A stretch of 64,000 nucleotides of DNA, from positions 186,001 through 250,000 of the forward strand of contig CALXSJ010000002.1 in assembly GCA_944391115.1 (NCBI GenBank), given 5' to 3'. Positions within the stretch are counted from its first letter, which is position 1, and each line of letters starts with the position of its first letter. The stretch is from an uncultured Victivallales bacterium. GTDB lineage: Bacteria > Verrucomicrobiota > Lentisphaeria > Victivallales > UBA1829. The notes under the pieces are model-generated. The model did not search any database. It had not been told where the DNA came from and saw only the letters and a list, made by a program, of their open reading frames with translations. Below are positions 8,416-16,027 of the stretch, piece after piece. A program made the position numbers and the translations under genes.

Positions 8416-9266
8416 AAAAATCCGGGGAGGTGCTCTCGTTCTTTTTTGCCGGGGAACGGATTGCCGCCTTTCAGCTGGTCCGGAACCTGCGCGTCCGTGA
8501 ACTTTCCGAGTGCTGGCTTGCGGTGAAACTGGATACGGGGCTTCCCGTTGCGGTTAAATTTCTCCGGAGGGAACACCCGCGGATCCCGCAGTTCTATGAC
8601 ACGGCGGAGTTCCTGCGGACATGCGCATGTCCTTTTCTGATCCATGTGCTGGAGTGCGGGGAGACAGCGCAGATGATGCCTTACGCGGTCATGGAATACG
8701 CAGAAAAAGGAACGCTCCGGAAACGTCTGACGAAAAACGGCCGTCTTCCGTTTCCCGAGGCTGTCCGGCTTCTGCGTGAGATGCTTCTCGCGCTGCAGGC
8801 GCTGCATGAGCACGGTATGGTCCACCGGGATGTCAAGCCGGACAACATCTGGCTGATGTCTGACGGGACTTTCCGCCTGGGCGATCTCGGCACGGTGAAA
8901 CTGCCCGGCTTCACGGAGGAGCCGGGCGCGGTGTTCGGCACAGCCTCCTACCTGTCGCCGGAACAGGCGCGCGATTCAACTTCCGTTGACGCTCGGAGCG
9001 ACCTTTACAGCCTTGGACTGGTCCTCTTTGAAGCCCTGACGGGAAAACGCCGCCGTCCGAGAATGGATAATTTCGCCGACGCGCTCAAGAATGTCCTTGC
9101 CGACCATTCGCCTCCTCCTGTTGCGGATCTGCGTGCCGCTGCGACGGAAAAACTGGTATTTCTGCTGGGCAGGATGATGGAATACGCTCCCGCGCTGCGT
9201 CCGGAGAGCGCCGCGGAGGCGCTTGCGGAACTGAACGCAATGGAATTGCCGGACGGATATTCCTGA
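8412..9266 (+). CDS. Ser/Thr protein kinase (Hanks type) of the Tad locus
   Basis: A 284-aa kinase domain with little else. The catalytic loop HRDVKPDN, the ATP lysine in VAVKF, a DLG in place of DFG, GTASYLSPEQ (APE-like) and DARSDLYSLG are all visible. The glycine-rich loop is poor: the expected stretch reads LRVRELSECW without its glycines. There is no membrane segment or sensor domain, so it should be cytoplasmic. It overlaps the ATPase gene by ATGA and is the last gene of the plus operon. Three proteins with FHA or FHA-like domains (phosphothreonine readers) are encoded in the facing operon, so phospho-control of assembly or secretion is the natural reading. No PP2C phosphatase was found in the window. 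Confidence 0.9.
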   Translation: MKKSGEVLSFFFAGERIAAFQLVRNLRVRELSECWLAVKLDTGLPVAVKFLRREHPRIPQFYDTAEFLRTCACPFLIHVLECGETAQMMPYAVMEYAEKGTLRKRLTKNGRLPFPEAVRLLREMLLALQALHEHGMVHRDVKPDNIWLMSDGTFRLGDLGTVKLPGFTEEPGAVFGTASYLSPEQARDSTSVDARSDLYSLGLVLFEALTGKRRRPRMDNFADALKNVLADHSPPPVADLRAAATEKLVFLLGRMMEYAPALRPESAAEALAELNAMELPDGYS

Positions 9267-9296
9267 ACTTTCCGGCCGTGCGCCGGGAACACTCCT

Positions 9297-10166
9297 TCAG
9301 TTCCCTTCCGGAAGGCGGAATTTTTCCAGAAGCATCTTCCAGCGGGCGGAACTCTCTTTTTTCGCTTTGATTTCTTCCGGTGCAAGGGAGGCGATTTCAA
9401 GAATTTCCCGGTCGGACAGCCGCAGCAGCAGCGGAAGCGCATCCAGTCCCGCCTTGCGCAGATGCTCCGCCGCCCGGGCAAGCCGGCGCCGCAGAACGAG
9501 TTCCCGCAGGATGACGGCAGCGGGAAGAAGGAGCGGGAAAAACCACCCCGGCATTCCTGCGGCGGCAAGACCGGACGCCGCCGCAAGTCCGCCGAAAAAC
9601 AGCGCGGGCAGCTCCCATCGCCGGAACAGATTTCCGATCGTGCGCCGGAACGCGGACGCGTTCACCTGACAGGCGAAATATTCCTCGTAGACGGAGGAGG
9701 GAAACGCTGTTCTTGCCGCGTGAACCATCTCATGCGCAAGAGATTCCGACGCGTCATAGCCCAGTCGTTCCTCCCTGTCTGCAAAGGCGCCGTGCAGAAA
9801 AACGATCGGAAGCAGGCGGTCGATTTCCAGCAGAACGCCGGCGGAAAGAATGCCGGTCTGTTTCGAATCGCAGCGCACGGGAACCCATGCCGCGCGGAAG
9901 CGGTATTTCTCCCAGGTCAGATTGACGGCTTTCCGATGCGCTGCCGGAAGAGGGAAGCGCGCCTGCGCAATCAGCTGCTGAAGATCGGAAGCTCCCTCCT
10001 GAAGCGCGCTCAGTTCGCCGTGCAGTTTTTCCAGCCGTCCGGCAAACTGTTCCGCCGTTTCGCCGGGCGCCGGAAAGAGTCCGGCGGAATCAAACTCCGC
10101 CAGCACTGCGGGAAGTGCATCCGGTGCGCATTCACGGAGCTTTTTCCAGGAGGAGGGCGTTGTCAT
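9297..10166 (-). CDS. membrane protein with HExxH zinc-protease motif
   Basis: A 289-aa protein of no family I recognise. Residues 141-150 read ESLAHEMVHA, a zincin motif with His145, Glu146 and His149, followed 12 residues later by Glu161-Glu162 (EEYFA), a plausible third zinc ligand as in gluzincins. Two hydrophobic segments lie at about residues 187-222, and the C-terminal region is basic and helical. The ATG at 10166 is chosen because it sits just behind the stop of the small pilin-like gene; earlier in-frame codons run into that gene. As the last gene of the minus Tad operon it may process or turn over pilin-type substrates. That role is an inference from position and motif only. Confidence 0.6.
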   Translation of the reverse strand: MTTPSSWKKLRECAPDALPAVLAEFDSAGLFPAPGETAEQFAGRLEKLHGELSALQEGASDLQQLIAQARFPLPAAHRKAVNLTWEKYRFRAAWVPVRCDSKQTGILSAGVLLEIDRLLPIVFLHGAFADREERLGYDASESLAHEMVHAARTAFPSSVYEEYFACQVNASAFRRTIGNLFRRWELPALFFGGLAAASGLAAAGMPGWFFPLLLPAAVILRELVLRRRLARAAEHLRKAGLDALPLLLRLSDREILEIASLAPEEIKAKKESSARWKMLLEKFRLPEGN

Positions 10167-10167
10167 G

Positions 10168-10377
10168 TCATGGAACCGGCAGGGAGATGACGGTGACGAT
10201 ACGCTGGTAAAGCGCAACGATGCTTTTGCCGATCGGCCCGAAGGAACCGCCGCCGAAGCCGGACAGCGAGTAGACGGAAGCGGAGGCCGCAAAAACCAGC
10301 GGCAGAATCGAGCAGAGCAGGATCGTGTATTCCAGAAGAACGCTCCGTTTCCTCGAAATTTTCCGTTTTCCGGTCAT
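10168..10377 (-). CDS. 69-aa pilin-like protein
   Basis: Leader MTGKRKISRKR, then SVLLEYTILLCSILPLVFAA, with Glu-Tyr at +5/+6 when cut after Arg, followed by a Ser/Gly-rich middle and a hydrophobic C-terminus. The pattern matches class III prepilins, but as in the two pilins at 2661 and 2937 the Gly before the cut is missing (Arg here). Its start overlaps the stop of the upstream FHA gene by ATGA, and the next gene starts two bases after its stop. It could be a minor pilin or initiator. Confidence 0.6.
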   Translation of the reverse strand: MTGKRKISRKRSVLLEYTILLCSILPLVFAASASVYSLSGFGGGSFGPIGKSIVALYQRIVTVISLPVP

Positions 10378-12728
10378 TTCTGACTCCAGACCCAGTTGAC
10401 GATGGGGTCGCCCGGAATGCCGTTTGCAAGAACGGCTTCCCCGATGCCTGCCGCGGTCTGCGGTTTCAGCGGATCATATCCTTCCAGCAGGGTCTGCTGT
10501 TTTGTACGGAATGTCTTCCAGGCTGCGGCGTAGCGGCGCATCGTCTCGCGGGAGATCGTCGATGCCGGGGAAAAGTAGAAGAATGCCGCCTTGGCCGCAA
10601 AATAGATCCGTGTCCCGGGGGCGCTCTCCGCTATTTTATCGAGTGCGGCCAGCATGGTTCCGCGGCGTTTCAGCAGTGTTTCGCAGTGCTGCTTGAGTTT
10701 TTTGGTTTCACCGTTCAGCATCCATTGATTTTCGGGCAGTGCAAGCCAGAGGTTTGTTTCCTCCACAGAGCGGTAAAGCGCGGCAAGTGCGATGCAGTCC
10801 GGCTGGAAGTCCAGGCTCGACAGAATGTCGGCGGAATAGATGTTGGTCGGCTGAAGAGCGGACTGCTGAATGATTTCGTAGAAGAAGCGGATGCCGAACA
10901 TCCGGTCATAAGTGCCGGATGGCGTTTTTCTGCGCGGACCGGGCATTTTCCCTTTCAGACAGTCGAAACGGAAGGCCTCCTCCAGGTTTTTTTCGGAGGT
11001 GAAACGCTCCACGATTTCGGGAATTCCGCCCTTGTCCATGCCGTTGTCTTTCAATTTGGCAAGCAGGTATTTCAGATTTTCCATATTGCGGAGAAGCATC
11101 TGCTGGCGTTCTGCAAGCTGATTGCGTTTCTTCAGAATCCGGGAGCTTATCATGCATTCGTCAGTGGAGATTAAGGAAACCGCAGGTCTGATTTCGCTGA
11201 AACGCATTGCGCTCAATGCAGTCTGGTTTGCCATGATGTCGCTCTGATTCTGCTCCAGGCGTTTCAGGAGGTCTGCAAGATCCTGCGCCCGGACGCGGAC
11301 GCTGCCGGAGGCCGTTGCGCCGAGGCGTTTCAGTTCCGCGGCAAGAGTTTTGAAATCCGTCTCTTCCGCATTCAGAAGATCCAGCGCGGCCGTCATTCTG
11401 TCCAGAATTGCGCAGTTGTTTTTCAGTTCCGCCTGCAGTCTGGTGATTTCCTTGCGGAGCGGGAGAAGCCATTCGGGTTCCAGCTCTTCCTTCCGTTTGA
11501 GAATGGGATTTTTTTCCAGTTCCGCCAGCAGACCCTTCTGGGCGGCCGGATCGGAATCCATCGAGGAAAGAATGTCTCGGAGTTTGAACTGCAGATCCAG
11601 CAGCGTTTTTGCATGGCGGACCAGAGCCATGCGCTCATCCACGGTTGCGTCCTCCCAGTTCCATGCGAAACGTTTATCCGCCTCCAGGCGTCCGAAGCAT
11701 TTTGCGGCATCCTGCCATTCGGAATCCTTCAGAAGACGTTTGAATTCATTCCATGCGTCAAGCGTTTTTTCATAGCGCGCGATGTTTTTCAGATGCTCCT
11801 GATGATATTTTTCATACTTCTGGTAGTTCCGCGATCCGGGCATATGATCGAGGACCCGGCGTGCCGCGCCGAATTCCGCGCGGCGGATATAGTATTCCGT
11901 GGCCGCCAGAACCTGGGAGGCCTCGGGCGTTGCGGCGTAGAAGAGGCCGAAGATTCCGAGAATGACGATCACGGTGATTCCCATAATCAGGATTTTGCGT
12001 CCGATTTGCGAACGGGTGTGCGGAACATTGCGGTCTAGGAACATAAGGTCGAAAAAGGCCACTGCGATTTCATCGGAGTCCATCAGCATGCGTTCCTGGC
12101 GTCCCAGTTTCGCGCCGTTGACAAACGTGCCGTTCAGACTGTCAAGATCCCGGATCCAGGATTCCCCGTTTTCCGCAATGCGGATTTCCGCATGGAAGCG
12201 CGAGACGACATCGTCCCGGATGACAATATCGTTTTCCGGCGCGGAACCGATCCGGATGAGATTCTTTTCAAGGCGGACAAGCTCCCCTTCGCGCGGTCCG
12301 TTCAGAAACTCCAGACGATGCACATCGCAGGGCCGTGCATCGTGCAGTTCCGCCGGTTTGACGAACAGTTCGCAGTCGCCGACGGCAATTCTGTCATGCG
12401 GTTTCAGCACATACGAGGAAAGCGTTCTCCCGTGCGCATGCAGAATGTTTTTCCCGCAGGCCTGGACCCGGATTTCACGCGGCAGGAGGCGCAGTTCCGC
12501 CTGATAATCGGAGGATACGCGGTCCTGTTCCGGAACGATCCAGTCATTGTCCGCGGCGCGTCCGATCTTTACGGTTTCACCGAGCGTGTCGGTTCTGGCC
12601 GTGAGAATCAGCCGGCCCCGGCAGCGGAGTTCCAGAATGCGCACATAGGCGCGCTTCGGCTTTTTTTCCGGGGAGGAATGCTCCGTGCCGCCTTCCGTTT
12701 TGTCATGTTTCCGAAACAGTCTTCTCAT
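10374..12728 (-). CDS. double-FHA membrane protein with long helical periplasmic domain
   Basis: A 784-aa protein. Residues about 25-120 form a first FHA-like domain (KIGRAADND), in which the usual SRxH reads SDYQ, so phosphothreonine binding is doubtful. Residues about 137-230 form a canonical FHA domain with IGSAPENDIVI, VSRFHAEI and SLNGTFVNG. One membrane segment follows at about 245-266, then some 500 residues rich in Leu/Glu/Lys, probably helical and outside the inner membrane. An FHA domain in the cytoplasm coupled to a periplasmic arm suits a phospho-responsive linker to the secretion machine. It is coupled to neighbouring genes by ATGA overlaps on both sides. Confidence 0.8.
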   Translation of the reverse strand: MRRLFRKHDKTEGGTEHSSPEKKPKRAYVRILELRCRGRLILTARTDTLGETVKIGRAADNDWIVPEQDRVSSDYQAELRLLPREIRVQACGKNILHAHGRTLSSYVLKPHDRIAVGDCELFVKPAELHDARPCDVHRLEFLNGPREGELVRLEKNLIRIGSAPENDIVIRDDVVSRFHAEIRIAENGESWIRDLDSLNGTFVNGAKLGRQERMLMDSDEIAVAFFDLMFLDRNVPHTRSQIGRKILIMGITVIVILGIFGLFYAATPEASQVLAATEYYIRRAEFGAARRVLDHMPGSRNYQKYEKYHQEHLKNIARYEKTLDAWNEFKRLLKDSEWQDAAKCFGRLEADKRFAWNWEDATVDERMALVRHAKTLLDLQFKLRDILSSMDSDPAAQKGLLAELEKNPILKRKEELEPEWLLPLRKEITRLQAELKNNCAILDRMTAALDLLNAEETDFKTLAAELKRLGATASGSVRVRAQDLADLLKRLEQNQSDIMANQTALSAMRFSEIRPAVSLISTDECMISSRILKKRNQLAERQQMLLRNMENLKYLLAKLKDNGMDKGGIPEIVERFTSEKNLEEAFRFDCLKGKMPGPRRKTPSGTYDRMFGIRFFYEIIQQSALQPTNIYSADILSSLDFQPDCIALAALYRSVEETNLWLALPENQWMLNGETKKLKQHCETLLKRRGTMLAALDKIAESAPGTRIYFAAKAAFFYFSPASTISRETMRRYAAAWKTFRTKQQTLLEGYDPLKPQTAAGIGEAVLANGIPGDPIVNWVWSQK

Positions 12729-14203
12729 TCTTCAATCGTCCAGATGTTTTTCATGATCTTCACATGCCTGTGGTCGTCCGGAGAGGGGAAGCGGCGCAGG
12801 CATTCGCTTACGATCCTGTTCATGCCCGCAGTATTCTCCGCCGTCTGATAGGTCTGATATGCCAGGCAGCACTGCGAATACCAGATCTGCTGCTTCTCCT
12901 TGAACTCCAGCCAGAGAGGCAGTACCGCGGCGGTCAGCACCTCGTCGCGGCTTTCATACGCGCGGCAGAGCAGTGTCCGCAGCATCGCATCCAGGTCATC
13001 CCAGACGGCGACCGCGATATTTTTCCGCAGTTCCTGCGAAGCTCGCTGGAGCAGACGCGTCGAGTCGCCCTCCATTTGCTTTTCCGGGATCTCCCAGTAA
13101 CGGTCCGCCATCGCCGGAGAGACGACAAACGCGCCGAAACTCTGCAGAACCCGGTCGGAGCGCCAGAAATGACCGACCGGAACCTCCCGCAACAGAACCA
13201 GCTCCTTGTCGTGATAGCGCATGTAGCTGGCGTACCCCTGCCAGCGGAAATTTTTGTCCTGCCTGCTGTAGGCGAGACGGTAATAAGGGAAGCCGCCTTC
13301 CGCAGGCCGGTAGAAATCCTGCTTCGGCTCTTCGAGGAATGCGAAGCCCCGCTGTTCGGAAACCCGTTTCCGCCAGTCGTCAAAGCTTTTTTTGCGCGTC
13401 GTCCGGAATCCGTCCGGCACGGTGCTGACCGTGAATACAATGTGGAACGGCACGTCAAAGTTTTTGCCGAGTGCGGTCATGATCTCGCAGTTGTTCCCCT
13501 CGCTTTTCACCACGGTTGCGGACATTTTCGGGAAATAGACAAGGCATTTTCCCCCGGGAGCGATTTCCGTCCGGACCTCCCCGTCGCTGTAGTTGCCGGA
13601 GACTTCGCCCGGCCAGGTGACCGGATTCTCCAGCCGGAGTTCGGAAAGCACATATGAACCCGCCAGAATCAGGACGAACACCAGAATGCCTGTTCCGATG
13701 ACAATCTGTTTCCGGCGTTTCTGACTGCGGTTGAATTTCCGCAGGTCGTCGAGCTCCGCGGCGGAGGCATAGCGCGTGCGGTCTCCCTCCTGCGGATGAT
13801 TGCTCTCCGTGCCGTCGCCGGTCAGTTCCTCGGTCGGTTCCTCGGTGTCGTCTCCGTCTGCCGCAGGGGGAACGGGCGGCGGTGAATCATCCGCTTCGAG
13901 CATAAAGGTCAGCTCTTTGCCGATCCGGACGTCCGCGCCCGGAAGCAGGCAGCGGTCCTCTCCCCCCGGAACCTCCTCGCCGTTCACCAGTGCGGACGCG
14001 TTCTCAAACACGTGCAGCAGAACGCCGGAATCCGACTGCGGCATCAGCGTGACATGTTCCGTTGCGATATCCGTTCCGCCGGGACGGATGTCCGCGTCGC
14101 GCCGCCGCCCGATCACGGTGCCGGAATTCAGAATGGCAAACGTGCGTCCGGCCAACTCGCCGGAGAGGAACTTTATCTTGTAACTGGACGGCGCTTTTTC
14201 CAT
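12725..14203 (-). CDS. FHA-like membrane protein of the Tad locus
   Basis: A 492-aa protein. Residues 1-105 have the size and start of an FHA domain (VIGRRRDADI), but the phospho-binding motifs are weak: ATEHV stands for SRxHA and NASALVNG for NGTxVNG. An acidic linker, a membrane segment at about 166-187 (QIVIGTGILVFVLILAGSYV) and a periplasmic domain of about 300 residues follow. The last codons overlap the start of the next FHA gene by ATGA. Together with the 784-aa protein it may form a transmembrane collar around the TadB/TadC platform; that is inference. Confidence 0.7.
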   Translation of the reverse strand: MEKAPSSYKIKFLSGELAGRTFAILNSGTVIGRRRDADIRPGGTDIATEHVTLMPQSDSGVLLHVFENASALVNGEEVPGGEDRCLLPGADVRIGKELTFMLEADDSPPPVPPAADGDDTEEPTEELTGDGTESNHPQEGDRTRYASAAELDDLRKFNRSQKRRKQIVIGTGILVFVLILAGSYVLSELRLENPVTWPGEVSGNYSDGEVRTEIAPGGKCLVYFPKMSATVVKSEGNNCEIMTALGKNFDVPFHIVFTVSTVPDGFRTTRKKSFDDWRKRVSEQRGFAFLEEPKQDFYRPAEGGFPYYRLAYSRQDKNFRWQGYASYMRYHDKELVLLREVPVGHFWRSDRVLQSFGAFVVSPAMADRYWEIPEKQMEGDSTRLLQRASQELRKNIAVAVWDDLDAMLRTLLCRAYESRDEVLTAAVLPLWLEFKEKQQIWYSQCCLAYQTYQTAENTAGMNRIVSECLRRFPSPDDHRHVKIMKNIWTIEE

Positions 14204-14213
14204 GAAATCCTCC

Positions 14214-15110
14214 TCAGAACAGCGGAACGCCGGCTTCCTTCATCTTGAGGAAGACCGGAGTCAGAATGATGATGAAAACGGCGGGAAGAATGAACAGCGC
14301 CATCGGCAGAAGCATCAGCGAAGGCGCCCGCTGGGCTTTGCATTCGGCCAGTGCGAAACGGGCTTTGCGCATTTCCTCCCCCTGAATCTCCATCGTTTCC
14401 GTCAGCGGCGCGCCCAGTTCGGTTCCCAGCGCAATCGCGGCGGCGAACGAGGTGAATTCCTTGATCTGGATCCGGTCCGCCATGTTCTGCAGCGCAGCGG
14501 TCCGGATCACGCCGAGTTCCATTTCCCGGAGCATCTGGGAATATTCGTCCGTCAGCGGCCCGGCGATTCCCAGCTTGACATAAAAACGGATCGCCGCGGA
14601 AAAATCCAGTCCGCCGCGCATGGCCGAGGCGATCAGGTCGATGGAATAGGGGATCGCCTTCAGGATTTCCATCCGGCGTTTCTGCGCAAGGTTGCCGATC
14701 ATGATGCCGGGTATGCTGCCTCCGACGAATGCGGCGATCAGTGCGGCGATGGGAATGGAAATGCGGTTTTCGCGGTCCGCCAGCAGGGCCGTGACGCATC
14801 CGGCCGCCAGCGCCAGAGCGGCTCCAAGGACCAGCTGGGTGCAGTAGACGGTCCCCGGCGTGAGTTTCAAACCGGCAAAAGTCAGCTTTTTCTGCAGCGC
14901 GGAAGTGTGCCCCCGGAAGACAATCTGGAACAGAGTCCCTATGCCCGCGCTTTCAAAGATATCCGCCAGGGGTTTGACCAGGCGGAAGATCAGCGGGGTG
15001 TTTTCCGGCTTTTCCGCTTTCTTTTCCGGCTTCTCCGCCAGAACGACGAAAAAAAGCGTCGGGAGCAGGACCGCCAGGAAAGTCAGCGCATAAATGAAGA
15101 TCTGTTTCAT
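14214..15110 (-). CDS. TadC-like inner-membrane platform protein (T2SS-F family)
   Basis: A 298-aa protein with hydrophobic segments at the N-terminus (IFIYALTFLAVLLPTLFFVV), in the middle (LVLGAALALAAGCVTALLA) and at the C-terminus (LMLLPMALFILPAVFIIILT). The cytoplasmic part contains RRMEILKAIPYSIDLIASAMRG and GTELGAPLTETMEIQGEEMR, typical of the GspF/TadC fold. The start at 15110 has AAGGTG upstream; in-frame codons further up run into tadB. It pairs with the TadB-like protein encoded 4 bases upstream to form the platform on which the ATPases act. Confidence 0.85.
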   Translation of the reverse strand: MKQIFIYALTFLAVLLPTLFFVVLAEKPEKKAEKPENTPLIFRLVKPLADIFESAGIGTLFQIVFRGHTSALQKKLTFAGLKLTPGTVYCTQLVLGAALALAAGCVTALLADRENRISIPIAALIAAFVGGSIPGIMIGNLAQKRRMEILKAIPYSIDLIASAMRGGLDFSAAIRFYVKLGIAGPLTDEYSQMLREMELGVIRTAALQNMADRIQIKEFTSFAAAIALGTELGAPLTETMEIQGEEMRKARFALAECKAQRAPSLMLLPMALFILPAVFIIILTPVFLKMKEAGVPLF

Positions 15111-15114
15111 TGTT

Positions 15115-16014
15115 TCACACCTTGATGTCCACAATTGTCCGAATTACGAAATAACCGATCACTTCCAGCGTCAGCATCACACCGATGGCGCACCATCCGA
15201 TCAGAGTCTGCACCATCGGCAGCATCAGGTCGTTGTTGATGAAGAAAAGCAGGAGAAATGCCGCCAGCGGCGCCAGCGACATGGCCAGCGCTTCGAAACG
15301 CCCCTGTGCCGTCAGCGCCCGGAGTTTCTGCTGGAATTCCGTCCGTCCCCGGATCATCCAGGTGATTTTCTCCAGCACGTCCACCATGCTTCCGCCGGAC
15401 TGGGTTGTCAGGCGGATGGAAATGATCAGAAGCTGCAGATCCTCGCAGGGAATCCGGTTGTACATGCGCTGGAGCGCTTCCGCCAGTTCCAGACCGAGAC
15501 GGTATTCCCGGATCACAATCATCAGCTCCTCCTTCAGCGGGCCCTCGCAGCGCCGGGAGAACACTTCCAGCGCCTGCGGCAGCGCCTGTCCCGCCCGCAG
15601 TCCGCTGGTCAGCCCGAGCGCGAGATCCAGAATGCTGTTTTCAAACTGTTCCGCGCGTTTGCGCGCCTTGACGGAGAAGTAGAACCAGGGCGCCGTCAGA
15701 CCCAGGGCGAACACCAGGGCTCCGGCGGGCACGATGATCAGCGGTTCGTATACCTGGCAGAACACCAGAGTGGCGACCAGTCCGCCGGACAGCAGGATTC
15801 CCGCGGAAAGCTGAATCTGCTGCAATGTGGTGCGGTTGATGAAGTAGTAGACATTGTTCGCCACTCCTTCGGAACGGTTTTCCCTGATCCTGCGGTCGGT
15901 TTGTTCCAGACTGAACGACTGGATCAGGGAGATGAGAATGTAAATCAGAAGGGCGACGGCGAAAAGCACCAGCAGATACACGCCGTAGCGTTCCGTGATC
16001 GAGACTGAATTCAT
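15115..16014 (-). CDS. TadB-like inner-membrane platform protein (T2SS-F family)
   Basis: A 299-aa protein with hydrophobic segments near residues 12-33 (GVYLLVLFAVALLIYILISL) and 70-110 and a C-terminal pair (MSLAPLAAFLLLFFINNDLM). The T2SS-F core reads ALGLTSGLRAGQALPQALEV and RLTTQSGGSMVDVLEKITWM. The ATG at 16014 was chosen because the in-frame extension to 16152 lies inside the ATPase gene; GAAAGGAG stands just upstream. It is the partner of TadC in the same operon. Confidence 0.87.
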   Translation of the reverse strand: MNSVSITERYGVYLLVLFAVALLIYILISLIQSFSLEQTDRRIRENRSEGVANNVYYFINRTTLQQIQLSAGILLSGGLVATLVFCQVYEPLIIVPAGALVFALGLTAPWFYFSVKARKRAEQFENSILDLALGLTSGLRAGQALPQALEVFSRRCEGPLKEELMIVIREYRLGLELAEALQRMYNRIPCEDLQLLIISIRLTTQSGGSMVDVLEKITWMIRGRTEFQQKLRALTAQGRFEALAMSLAPLAAFLLLFFINNDLMLPMVQTLIGWCAIGVMLTLEVIGYFVIRTIVDIKV

Positions 16015-16027
16015 TCCATGCTCCTTT

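Noticed and set aside
9267-9296. GGGAAC/GTTCCC stem at the convergent end of the two Tad operons as a terminator
   Set aside because: It is short and has no T-tract on either strand, so it was not listed.
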